Origin: Coleophoma eucalyptorum
Lineage: Eukaryota; Ascomycota; Leotiomycetes; Helotiales; Dermateaceae
DNA: 64,000 nucleotides
Reading direction: 5' to 3'
NCBI GenBank assembly: GCA_026120035.1
Contig: JALRME010000014.1
Location: forward strand, 682,001 to 746,000
Shown: positions 33,984 to 44,505 of the stretch, piece by piece
Layout of the letters: the number at the start of each line of letters is the position of its first letter
How positions within the stretch are numbered: the stretch's first letter is position 1
The notes under the pieces: model-generated
What the model was told of the DNA's origin: nothing
Seen by the model: only the letters and a program-made list of their open reading frames with translations
Database searches by the model: none
Position numbers and translations under genes: made by a program

Positions 33984-34625
33984 TTTGTTTCTGAGATACT
34001 CAAGAATGGTTCCACGGTGGTAAGAAGTATGCTGGTTGACGTCTAAATAAAATACCTAGGTACCAGATGGCGGGGTCCGACGGCAAGGCTTGGCGATCGA
34101 GGGGCGCCTTTTAGCTTTTTCCGGGCCGAGCTTAAGAAGACAACGCGACTTCTCATTCCATTCGCGTAGACCATTCAAAACATACAACATATACAGCCAA
34201 ACACAAGCGCTACTATTCTCAGACTGGAACAAATGTATTGAGCTTAGTTTCAGTCACAAGTTGGAATGGTTTAACAGACAACTTGGATATCGAAATGTTT
34301 TATAGCTGAGCCAGTAGCGTCAACATTAGTTTTTCAAAATTCACGATAAAACTCCCGCCATGGGACGGACATGAGCAGTGTGCACTCCATTAAAGTATTA
34401 GAGACATTTTTATTTCCATTTTCAAGTCTAATGAAGGATTGAAATCTCTGTTAAATTGTCCTTGCTTTTCAGATATAGACTATGAAAATGATATCAGAGT
34501 GAGCAATCCTACTACTACTGTTGAAGTTCGCGTGTCTATTTATAACAGTCAGTAGTTGTCATTCTATAACGGGCCAATATAAGTAATACCATATCCAAAC
34601 ACACTGTTACCACATATAGAATAGC
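33984..34625. other. Intergenic between rhodanese gene and Cys-rich peptide
   Basis: A 642-bp spacer: promoter of the rhodanese gene at left, then increasingly AT-rich DNA. No gene is seen. Confidence 0.4.
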
Positions 34626-34871
34626 TTAGGATGTGCAGCAGCATCTCTTTCGATTAAGCCAGTCGCACTTCTCCATACGGGAAACGCCATCATGCTGACC
34701 TCCTTGTTCTCGGCAATACTCCTCCTCACACTTAGCAGCATTAAACCAGCTGCAGGTGCTAGCATGCCAACATGGCTTTCGCTCTACGAGATCAGCAGGG
34801 TTCGGGTCAGGATTACCCAAGATCCCGGCAGTCAAGGTAACTACAATGATAAAGATAGAAGACGTCTTCAT
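34626..34871 (-). CDS. Small secreted cysteine-rich protein
   Basis: A predicted secreted peptide of 81 aa. ATG 34871 is preferred over an in-frame ATG 45 bases upstream, because it puts the hydrophobic signal (MKTSSIFIIVVTLTAGILG) at the N-terminus. The mature part carries eight Cys in the pattern C-x5-C-x7-C-x4-C-x15-C-x7-CCC, so four disulphides are possible. The size and Cys content suit a secreted effector, antimicrobial or defensin-like peptide. The spacing is not a textbook CS-alpha-beta defensin, and I do not recognise the family. It lies at the edge of an AT-rich, repeat-bearing stretch, a common place for such genes. Expression is unproven. Confidence 0.62.
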   Translation of the reverse strand: MKTSSIFIIVVTLTAGILGNPDPNPADLVERKPCWHASTCSWFNAAKCEEEYCREQGGQHDGVSRMEKCDWLNRKRCCCTS

Positions 34872-35064
34872 AATTGTACTGAATTTAACATTCTTGAAAA
34901 GTAAGAGTTTAGGCAAAGACCGAGGTATATCTTAAGGAATAGAAGGAGAATGGAAGATGGCTGGAGAGTTGAAGGGTGGAGTGAAATAGGATCAGAAATT
35001 AAGAGGTATATATAGAGAAAGTGAAAGAAGCCAAGTACTCAAGAGAGATGGGTTTGTATATAGC
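34872..35064. other. Upstream region of the Cys-rich peptide gene
   Basis: A purine-rich plus strand (pyrimidine-rich on the gene's strand), with a tatata-like element near 35008-35013. It is the likely promoter and leader of the peptide gene. Nothing else is visible. Confidence 0.35.
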
Positions 35065-35357
35065 CAGCCGACACCCTACATAAAGCAATCCCGTAGGATA
35101 CGAGTCATATTGCACATTTGTGGCCAACGAGAGACGTTAGAAGTAAGCTCTTGGCACAATTATTGGACTTGGCCTTATAAACTATCTTGTTACCACCTTA
35201 TATGGGATTTGCATACAGCCGACACCCTATATAGGACAATTATGTAGTATACGAGTTGTATTCTACAAGCGTAGCCATCGAGGGGCGTTAGCAGTAAGCT
35301 CCTGGCACAATGGATGGGCTTAACCTTTTAAGCTATTTTTTTGCCACCATATAAGGC
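35065..35357. repeat. Two diverged tandem copies of a unit of about 150 bp
   Basis: Copy 1 (about 35065-35205) and copy 2 (about 35216-35357) both begin cagccgacacccta. They share ordered blocks: gtatacgagt-like, acgttagaagtaagctc versus gcgttagcagtaagctc, tggcacaat, and a final accaccttatat / gccaccatataa. Many differences between copies are transitions, as old or RIP-affected repeats often show, but I did not count them. No coding potential. Perhaps the remnant of a transposon or LTR; the identity is unknown. Confidence 0.7.
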
Positions 35358-35909
35358 AAAGTATCCCTTAATTTTCTTCATGCTAGCTTTCTTAGTGCAT
35401 TTTGTGTGTGGCTCTAATACTTAGGCAAGATACGATGACCCTGAGCCTACGGTCTGGAGTCCTCCTTTTCTCCCCCCGACCAACTTTTTTTCCACCGGTG
35501 AGAGAAAAGAGGATAGGTTAGGCACCCTTACCTCGATTTTGGTGTAATTGAGATTGTACTACTACTGCTATATATAGTTAGTGCAGTAATATAAGTCATT
35601 CTCAAGTCATTTCGATCACTATGTAGTTGAGGTAAAAATATACAGACTACCCCATTTCTCAAACGGGCTGGAAAGAGCTTGATTACGGGTCCATAGAGGG
35701 TGATCCGTATGATGAGAAGGCGAACTAGGATCCTGAGCTGACATTGGAAGTCATGAATCTATGTCAGTTGATTCTAATGTAGGACAGCAGCCGGGTCCCA
35801 CTGTATAAAAACCCTTGATGCACTACCTAGCCGTCTAGGGAATTGACCTTAACACTAAGGTATTCCGGTCGTCATTCATCCATGCACGCACGCCAATTCC
35901 TAATTGCAG
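35358..35909. other. AT-rich spacer, no gene seen
   Basis: This low-coding DNA lies between the tandem repeat and a decayed gene. No terminal repeats or domains are recognised. Confidence 0.35.
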
Positions 35910-36514
35910 TTAAATGCTTAGAGATTCAATCCCAAACTTCTCACGCCACCAGTTAAGAGTCTCAAATGACGACTGCGTTTCAAAAATATGTATGCCAAGG
36001 CGCTTCTTACAACTCCCAACATATTCTTCCATCAATTCTAATGCTTCGTTGAAATTAACTTTGCCCTTCTAAGTAAACCCAAATTTGTTTATGTTAGTTA
36101 GCGTGGAAGGGTTATCGGCTCCCAGCGCTCTCTAATTTTCGAGGCACCAACTACATTCTCCGGAACGATTCCGAATCGATATATACAACATCCTCTTGAA
36201 CTACTTAACCAAGTCATGCTTATGTTACAACCTAGCCAATACCACAGCCCATCTTCAAGAACTTTCTATCACTGTGAGCAATTAACCAAGTTCTGACATA
36301 GAAGAATGCTCTACACATCTCAACTCATATCTCCCAGTACATTAACCAACGCTTCTTCAAGTATGCTTGAATGAGAGTCGGCTAACTTCACCCTGCAAAC
36401 TGAATAGCAAGAATATCCTGCTGGTAGACGGCTAAGCACCCGTATCCCACATGGCCATACATTGATCGTTGTTGATATTGTTCCGTTTCCACTGATTTTC
36501 ATTGCAACAGGCAT
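35910..36514 (-). pseudogene. Decayed gene, possibly retropepsin-like
   Basis: Coding-like pieces lie on the minus strand in different frames. From 36514 the frame reads MPVAMKISGNGTISTTIN. A second frame gives AMWDTGA followed by a stop, which resembles the DTGA/S motif of retroviral-type aspartic proteases. The first frame later gives VKLADSHSSILEEA, like the post-motif LADG strand of retropepsins. Further on, 36068-35910 is open, follows a good branch/acceptor signal (gctaactaac, then ttag) and ends KFGIESLSI-stop. Frames do not connect without shifts, so I call it a relic. The protease assignment is tentative. Confidence 0.35.
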
Positions 36515-37525
36515 GACGTCTCAAACTGGCTTTCTCTGCCGTGATTGCAATTAAGTAGCATGATCGCTCAAGGTTTTCTACTGGTTTCAATCATAGGAAC
36601 ATAGCATACGTCTCTCGTGAGCGGATGAGGCAGGAGTTGACACAACGCACATTGCCAAGCCAGCACGAGCAAGTGAGTAGTAGACAAAATAAACGAATTT
36701 TTGGGCATGATCTTCCTTATGGGTATATATGTCTCGGTTTGCAAAACTCTGTCTACGGGTTCGAAACCAATATTTTACGGATAGTAAGAGACAGCCGTGA
36801 AAGGACAAGCGCGTTCCACAAGTTTCGTCAATGTACTTCGTTTCTCAGACGTATCTAGTCAGTGTTCAATCCACAACAGCTAGATTGCCACTCTTGGTGT
36901 ATACTTTTGGTTTGTTCGGTCTTTGCAGTTTCCCGTGCGTACAACTTTGGCTGGCGTTCGAGGTTCTAAGTGATCATTTCCAATATTTCCATCCTCGGTA
37001 TTATGTAGAAACTTTAAACTCTATGTTCTCGGTCCTCCATTTCGTAACAAGCTATCATCCTAAAGCGTCAGTCTGTTGATATGCCTACACATAGTACCAG
37101 TACTTTATGGGAGGATGGTTTGGAGGGCAACTATATGCCTAATTCGTTGGTCAATCCGGTATTTAACTGGTGAACACCACCTGGATTATTAGCTACGTAT
37201 GGAATATCCGAATACGGCCTGGCAGATTTTAAGTGAGCTGTCTTGTTTCATACGATTTCGCATCGGATTTCACCATCTGTAAAAATCAAGTCATACGATT
37301 GGTTGGTCGTGTGTCAACTTCTCCTCAGTCTTAAGCGAATGATGGCTGTCAAGTTCAGACGACGTTCGCAAGAACCGTCACCTCGGCAGTCTTGTTCGAG
37401 AAACATGCTTTGAACATGTTCAAAGCGCAGAGTTTATCATATTAGAAATAGATGATCACATTTCCTGTGGCTTCCTTTCGCCATGCCATGCTGACTTTGC
37501 TTTTCCTCGTACGGGTTCGACAATC
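36515..37525. other. Intergenic, no gene seen
   Basis: About 1 kb with only short chance frames on both strands. The right end is the promoter of the secreted protein gene at 37526. Confidence 0.4.
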
Positions 37526-38197
37526 ATGAATCGTCTATTTCTTTTTCTCGTTGCTGTCTTTGCCGTTTCGCATGTAACGTCCAGCTCTCCAGTTCCTGTA
37601 GGCGACGACGACGGATCTGCTCGCGTACAAGGCACATACGATCCACTCGAAGAGATCATCCGCCGAGCAGCGACCACAAGAGTCAAGGCAACCACCGTCC
37701 CCCAAAGCATAAACAACTGGATCCAGGACGTCGACACTGTCAACCGCTTCCTAAATGTCGCCCTCTCACTTCCCGTCGGTGCGCCACTAAAGCAAGGAGC
37801 AGCCAAAGCTCTTGCCTTTGCACAAGACGAACCAACGAACGTTAAGTTCCTCAAAGCCACCCCCGGAATTGACGCGGCAGGCTTAGCTGCAGCCAGTACG
37901 CTTGAGCGAGTTTTCGGCGACGTCCTCGACCAGCTAGGAGATGTTGTGAAGAACCCTTTGAGTTTACCAGTGGCTGTGAACGCGGTCACACGTATCAACG
38001 TAAATAGGTATGCGAAGCGAATTAAAATGCTTAACGATCCCAATCCCGTGAGAGCGTTTCTAACAACCCGCAGATGCAAGAATGTGTTGCCTGCGGCAGA
38101 GACAATGTGGAAATCAGCTGCCGTGGCTATGAATATGTCGACTTCGACATGGCCACCGAAAGCCAATCGCGAAATCGCATGTCCCGGCAAGAATTGA
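37526..38197 (+). CDS. Putative secreted protein of unknown function
   Basis: As one exon it gives 223 aa. MNRLFLFLVAVFAVSHVTSS is a clear signal peptide. The following region is helical and Ala/Val-rich (SINNWIQDVDTVNRFLNVAL; GLAAASTLERVFGDVLDQLG), ending with a Cys-containing segment (RCKNVLPAAETMWKSAAVAM) and CPGKN. A possible 66-nt intron at 38008-38073 (gtatgc...ttctaacaacccgcag) would remove 22 residues without changing frame. The spliced form NVNRCKNVLP looks more compact. I recall similar small secreted ascomycete proteins of unknown function but cannot name a family. Confidence 0.65.
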   Translation: MNRLFLFLVAVFAVSHVTSSSPVPVGDDDGSARVQGTYDPLEEIIRRAATTRVKATTVPQSINNWIQDVDTVNRFLNVALSLPVGAPLKQGAAKALAFAQDEPTNVKFLKATPGIDAAGLAAASTLERVFGDVLDQLGDVVKNPLSLPVAVNAVTRINVNRYAKRIKMLNDPNPVRAFLTTRRCKNVLPAAETMWKSAAVAMNMSTSTWPPKANREIACPGKN

Positions 38198-41100
38198 TCT
38201 AACAACCTACGACATATTAATACAGCGACAAAGGCATCTTTCTATGGAGCAAGTCTCTGGATTTTGTTTCTCTTTCTTTCCTGTCTTTAGCTCTTTACTT
38301 TTAAATTTTTGTAGTTATTTGTGTGCATGTAATGTTGTGTGTTAACATATATACCTTGGCAGTAAAACTGTCAGACGAAGTGAAGCTTTACCAAAGCACG
38401 CTAGAACCATAGAGTAAGAAGACTGTTCGAGGCGATAATGAGACGGGATGCGAGAAAACTTCTAATGACACCAAATTGATGTCAGGGAAAGAGAGAACAA
38501 GACCAGGAGCATTGTTGTGGCTTGGGCTGGTCGATCACGTGCGGAAAAAATTGTCCTGGGAGCCGGCGTCTGTCTCATCAACAGACAAAGTGTTGCTACA
38601 AGCGGGATCTTGAATCAACACTGCTCTCACTTGGGCGGCGCACCGACACGAGAGAAATGCTTTTTTATTTTCAGAATCGCTATGTTCTCTGATGTGAGGA
38701 ATAGAACCAATTCTAGGAAGATGATGAAAAAGGACCGGGGGGTTGTAAATTGGAAAAAGATTTCCAGTATTCTAAAAACGAAAAAAAAAGTGTAATTAAT
38801 ACCTATTCACCAACTTATCGCTTCAAGTAAAGGAGGCTGTGACCATACACTTTTGGCTGGTGGTTCTACAATCTATTGAGCTGAGGTGACGTGCAAGACC
38901 TGTTGCAAGGAGCAATAATCTCCAACCTTAAAAGATAGCTCGCTTAGTCCAGATCATCGCAGCTCTAGGAAAGGTTAAGGTTTGAGATTCTAGTCCCAAA
39001 TCCCCTCCCAGAGACAGAAAGGGACTTGGACACCAAGTACAACAAATAATTCTGATCATAAGAAATAAAATGTCACTAAATATTTGAGATAACCTACTTG
39101 GACGCCGTTTAAACCCTTTAAAGTATCCCCGAAACCCTTTTAGCTGTTTTCAAAACCAAAGGAACTTGGCTATCAATAAGCTTAAATAGACGTCTGGTAT
39201 GCCTGAAAGAATAGGCAGGTACAGTCTTACTCCAAATACTTGGGAGATTGCGCTTAGGAGTTTCCCCAGTGGATTGAGGAATACCGAGCGGGATGGTGGA
39301 ATGGAAGACCCCAAGAGAGTTTGAGAGCATGACGTAGCAAAACTGACATCAGTCAAACTATGCAATGGAGGAATTTTCCGAGCTTCTTTGGGGGGTTTTG
39401 GAAGTAATGACGCATTACGATTGTGATGGCTGAATCTAAATTAGTGATCTGCTAACCTGTCCATATGAAAGCAGAAGCCAAAAACTCGTGCCATCGTTTA
39501 ATACCGAGTTGCCATCGGGCACGTGAGCCGACTGATCATGTACAGCATTGGTCACGTTACCTAGCGAGGCATCACCACAGAAAAAGATCACATTTAACAA
39601 ATTGAAACTTTCTCCATTCGGTATCATGAAAGGAGCCTGAAACAGACCCCGGGGAAATGGCATCAATCCAAGGGTTCCAAATTGACACGTGGGAAGAACT
39701 CCCCTGCCACTCCAAAAGCCATTGAAGGTCTTGGTGAATGCTGATACGGGGGAAATCGGGCTCACGTTCATAAAAAGTAGACCCACTTGCGCACCCATGC
39801 ATAAGCACAAGCACAAGTGCAGCGCTTGCGCTCTTTTCCCATGGGGATCGAGAACACCAACTCTACTCGGCGCTTCCACGGCTAATTGCGTCTCGCAGTA
39901 GAGAGCGACGCAGAGGAGAAAGGCGGGCTTGTGGATATGTTTTTCTCCATGAAAAAACTCTGGACAAACATGGAGATGGAGAAACCTTTGCCGCCCCATG
40001 CCAGAAGGTTCATCAAGCATATACGGCCCGTTCACGCCTGACGAGCACGAGCGACCCGACTAGAGCCGAGGGTAAATATTATTTCTTGCATGTGTACTAC
40101 CTCGCTGTCAAATGAAAACCTTGGGGCAAATACAATTGACCGAGCACTTTTTGAGAGAATTAACTCTTTTCCGAGTTGAGCGAGGGAGATACGAAGGCGG
40201 CGGCAGAGTTAACCGACCGGGAATGGCAACGAAACCGTGGCTCAGAGATAAGAGAAGAATGGGTACGGTACTGTACGCTACTTACTAAGTACACTTGTTA
40301 TTCGGTGGGCTCGTGGGTATAGTGGACAAGTGGTTCTTGCAAGTAATTCCAGCAACTTTGGTTGCCCGTCAGATCTCTCGAACCTTCTATGAGCACCCTG
40401 GATCCGATAAAAGACTTAGATTTTAGCCTGTACAATGAGGTTCACCAGGGCATCTAACCACCCAGAGGATGCCATTCATACCGGGCCCACCGAGAAACAA
40501 GTATTTAGGGGTTAGTAAGTGGTCCAGAGCAGATTGCAAGGGAACGGAAGGGTCGAAAAGCGAAGCCAAAAAATTGAAGCATGACGGAAAGATCGTGAGA
40601 AGGCGACGGCAAGGGTCCGGCGTGCAGAAGGAGGCGGAGCTGGTTACAAGTGACGAGTTATATCTTCCTTTCGGACAAAACCAGCCAACGACATTCGATC
40701 ATGCCGGCTGGACACCCAAGCAGTGGAGGCGCTCGTCTGCTTTGAGACGGCTGGATTGGCCGAGACGGCGGTGGAGAGGAAGATTCTGGGCCACCGTACT
40801 GAGTCGCGTCGTCGTATCGTATCGGATCATCCAGTGCATGATCACTCATGGCATTGCATGGCACAGCATGGGCGACGAGAAGGTGCTGGGTTGATTGATT
40901 CGACTCGCTTGACCACGTCAACCATGCTCACGGCTATCGATGGACTATCGTGAGATTCTTCATTCTGGTCGAATGCGGAAGTGGGTGGGTGAAGGTGTCG
41001 GTTCTGGGCTCTGGCCGTGATCTGCTCGGCGGGCTAGTGCTGCTGTATGATGACTGCGACGGCTACTGCTACGTTGCGAGTAGGGATCATTTGCAATAAG

Positions 41101-42644
41101 GCCGACGATGAATTGGCGACGTGACCACCCGAGTGAGTGATTTTCGATAGGATAGGTGATGTGATTGCTGGGTAAATAGGGTTGCCTCTGAGACTTCCTA
41201 TGATGATGGTTGGGACGGATGGATGGAGGGTGCTCGGGCTGGTTGCTTGTGCCTGTTCTTGGCTTTGGGTTGAGATGAGGGATTCTGGCTCAGGGCCTGC
41301 TCAGGGTATGGCTGTGGCTCTTGGCTCTGGCTATGGATGGCTATGGATGGCTATGGCTATGGCTATGCCTTTCGGCCTCTTTGTCTCGAATTCCCAACAA
41401 CCATGCCCGGACAATGAAAACAGAGTTCAGCGATAACACGACGACGGCACTTTGCTGCTTGCGGAACGCCGTACCTGAGATCCAGCCAAGTACCTGAAAG
41501 GCCTGAAAGGATCGTTGCTGAACCTGGATCGAGACCAACCAACCAAGGCCGGTAGAGGGGTATCCGAGAGGAAGGCGAACAATAGGGTGTTGGACGAGGA
41601 GGTATTCTCCATGACCGACACGCACCCACTCATCATCACGATCATGATGGTGATTGTGATCGTGATCGTGATCCTGATCCTGATCCCGATGACCATGACT
41701 GTTCCCCTCCGTGATTCCTCGCATCTGCTGAGTAAGGGTAAGGGCTATGAGGTCAAGCCACTCTGACGTTATGGGCCAGTGGACCGTGTCGGTCAATCAA
41801 GGCCCCAGGACCAAGGGGGAAAGGGAGGACTCTCAGTCCCTCAGCTCGTTTTCTGCCAGGCCATGTCACTGATTCATCCATTCCCTCACGCATTTTCATG
41901 CTTTGCGCCGCGGGATTTTCAGGAGCAGTGGTCCATTTGCGTCATGGGCGCCAACCCACCAATGGAGGCAATGACGATGCGGCCCTGGCACCAAATCATG
42001 GTGTGTTCCGCCGTCTTGCGCAGGTCGGGGGCTTGTATGATGATTGGATGGAATGTCGCGCGACTTGCAGTGCGAACGCACGACAGTCTCATAGTGCGCC
42101 GTTCTGTTACTGACTTAGTCCCTTAATTATTGGGGTTGATGGATTGTGTGGTTGGCGTGATAAGACCAACCAGCCCAAGCAAGCCACCCCCAGCACACCG
42201 GCCCGCCAGCCAGCCAACCTAGCCTGCCCGCCGACTAGAGTAACCCCTCCATCGTGAAAGCATCGAAACGAAGGCTCCTCATACGTAGTTGTCGCCTTGT
42301 TCTGCTTTTTGCCTCTTCTCGGCCTCCTTTCCCTCTTTGCCTTGCATTATTCTGTCAAAGACTATAAGTACAGACCGGCTGCCACCTCCAGCCGCTTCTG
42401 CCTTTCCCCTCATATTCCATTCCGTCGATATTCCTCATCGCATCTCTAATAACACCACTACTTCCCCGCCTTCAACCTCCGCATACCTGTGTCTGACATC
42501 CATCCCTTGCTCCACGCATCTCACCCACTTTCAACCCCATTAGAACTCAACAACCCTCAACAACATCGCCGAACCACTCTTCCCTCTCGCCAACTCTACT
42601 TCAACCCTTTCACGTCTTCATACCATTCATTTCAAACCGCAATC
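38198..42644. other. 4.4-kb gene-poor region upstream of mannitol-1-phosphate dehydrogenase
   Basis: No gene is supported. The longest frames (minus 39436-40035, 199 codons; plus 40469-40894, 141 codons) have odd composition and no domain. Simple-sequence DNA occurs at about 41333-41370 (tandem ggctat/ggatggctat) and about 41650-41700 (gatcgt/gatcct hexamer-like run). The last 350 bases are C/T-rich, as in many fungal promoters and leaders. A single-copy non-coding transcript cannot be excluded. Confidence 0.4.
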
Positions 42645-43889
42645 ATGGTTGGGAAAAAGGCTGTTCATTTCGGTGCCGGTAACATCGGTAAGTCAACCTT
42701 GCAGTGCCCGCAGCAAGTTAGTTACCTTCGCCATCTAACACCTCACACAGGTCGTGGTTTCGTTGCCGAGTTTCTCCACAAGTCCGGATATGAGGTCGTC
42801 TTCGCAGATGTGATGGACTCCATCATCGATCAATTACAGACAACCAAGTCCTACAAAGTTATCCAAGTTGGAGCCGAGGGCACCAGCGAATCTATCATTA
42901 CCAACTACCGCGCCATCAACTCGAAAACCCACGAGGCTGACGTGATCGACGAGATTACGACTGCAGATATTGTCACCTGCTCCGTCGGTCCCAACATCCT
43001 GAAGTTCATTGCTCCCGTCATTGCCAAGGGAATCGATGCACGACCCAACGATGCTACTCCTATTGCTGTCATTGCGTGCGAGAATGCTATTGGTGCCACC
43101 GACACGCTAGCAAACCACATCAAGGACCCTAAGCACACTGCAGAGCACCGGTTAGCCGACCACCACGAGCGTGCCCGCTATGCCAACTCAGCCATCGACC
43201 GTATCGTTCCCGCACAAGAACCTGGTGCAGGATTGGACGTCAAGCTTGAGAAATTCTACGAGTGGGTGGTAGACCGAACTCCATTCCTTGACCACGAGCC
43301 ACCGGCGATCGACGGCATCAAGTGGGTTGACGATCTCATCCCCTACATTGAGAGAAAACTCTTCACTGTTAACACGGGACACGCCGCCGCTGCTTACCAC
43401 GGATATAACCAGAACAAGAAGACTGTCTACGATGCGCTTCAAGACCCAGAAATCCTTTCTGAGGTCCGAAGGGCGTTGGCTGAGACCAGCACCTTGATTG
43501 TTGGCAAGCACGGCATCGAAGAGGAGGAGCAAAAGGCATATGTTGAGAAGATCATCAGCCGTATTGGTAACCCTCATCTTGAGGATGCCGTTGAGCGTGT
43601 CGGCCGAGCCCCTCTACGAAAGCTCAGTCGCAAGGAGCGTTTCATTGGCCCGGCTGCTGAGCTGGCAGAGGAAGGAAAGGACTTCTCTGCTCTCCTCGAT
43701 GCTGCCGAGATGGCCTTCAGATTCCAGAATGTTGAGGGTGACGACGAATCTGCTGAGCTGGCCAAGATCATGAGTGAATACTCCGATAAGCCAGAAGCTG
43801 TTGTGGAGAAGGTTTGCGGCTTAGAATCAAGTCATCCCCTCTTCCCACACGTGGTTGAGGTGGTTAAGAAGGTCCAGGCTGATGCATAA
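42645..43889 (+). CDS. mpdA: Mannitol-1-phosphate 5-dehydrogenase
   Basis: An NAD(H)-dependent cytosolic enzyme that reduces fructose-6-phosphate to mannitol-1-phosphate, the main entry to fungal mannitol synthesis. Two exons (42645-42687 and 42751-43889) give 393 aa, as expected. The N-terminus has the Rossmann signature [17 protein letters not shown], split by the intron. The catalytic polyol-dehydrogenase region includes [12 protein letters not shown], preceded by [10 protein letters not shown] (Lys and His of the long-chain mannitol dehydrogenase family), and [16 protein letters not shown]. Start: ATG 42645 gives the canonical [15 protein letters not shown]; an in-frame ATG at 42489 would add an unrelated leader. 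The 63-nt intron is in frame and lacks a stop, so retained transcripts stay open. Confidence 0.95.
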   Translation: MVGKKAVHFGAGNIGKSTLQCPQQVSYLRHLTPHTGRGFVAEFLHKSGYEVVFADVMDSIIDQLQTTKSYKVIQVGAEGTSESIITNYRAINSKTHEADVIDEITTADIVTCSVGPNILKFIAPVIAKGIDARPNDATPIAVIACENAIGATDTLANHIKDPKHTAEHRLADHHERARYANSAIDRIVPAQEPGAGLDVKLEKFYEWVVDRTPFLDHEPPAIDGIKWVDDLIPYIERKLFTVNTGHAAAAYHGYNQNKKTVYDALQDPEILSEVRRALAETSTLIVGKHGIEEEEQKAYVEKIISRIGNPHLEDAVERVGRAPLRKLSRKERFIGPAAELAEEGKDFSALLDAAEMAFRFQNVEGDDESAELAKIMSEYSDKPEAVVEKVCGLESSHPLFPHVVEVVKKVQADA

Positions 43890-44505
43890 TGAATTCATGG
43901 GTGGTTGCACATTTTACGGCGTTTTGGGAGCGTTTCCTTGAGATATCCAGCGTCCATTAGGTTGACGCGGTGTCTTCGTAGATCATGATGAACCAAAAAT
44001 TAGTCCTGCGCATAGCGTAGCATGATTTAGTAGCGAGATCATAGACAAATGATGAAGAACAAATATTACATATATAATAATTGATGGTTCAAAAGTCCCC
44101 AGTGACGTGCTATTCTTGCGATTTACGATTGTTCTTGCTTGAGATTGTTCTTGCGATGGTGTTCCAATGAAGCAAGTTCCTGAGGCTCAAATCGCACTCT
44201 ACGTGATAACGACCCAGCTCCAATCACTAATCCTAATACGGACTAGCGCGGATCTCCCACCAACCCGAGAGCTGTCCAAAGACCACGAATCTTGAAAAGT
44301 AGCTTGATCATATCACGAACTTTTGTCCACGACTTGTGCCGTTCTATTGTAATTGCGAACTGAGGATTCTTTATTTCAAGTTCACCTTGACGACTGATCG
44401 CAACATCCAATATTGCAGAGTGGCCTCTGCTGGCGTTCGGAAAGCCACATATCAACCTCAATAACCCTTCCCGCGAGACACATACGAGAATAGTGGTCGG
44501 CCAAT
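43890..44505. other. Intergenic between mpdA and beta'-COP
   Basis: Holds the mpdA 3' region and the promoter of the coatomer gene. A minus-strand frame at 44243-44461 has no recognisable features. Confidence 0.4.

Noticed and set aside
39436..40035. Minus-strand open frame of 199 codons
   Set aside because: No domain, irregular Cys/Phe-rich composition, overlaps another frame on the same strand; probably chance.
40310..40380. Possible tRNA (gggctcgtgggtatagtgg segment)
   Set aside because: No acceptor stem, anticodon arm or proper B-box could be paired.
40469..40894. Plus-strand open frame of 141 codons with many Arg/Lys/Trp
   Set aside because: No recognisable fold or splice context; lies in a gene-poor region with frames open on both strands.
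42489..42644. N-terminal extension of mannitol-1-phosphate dehydrogenase from ATG 42489
   Set aside because: The extra residues are low-complexity leader sequence; family members start just before the GAGNIG motif.
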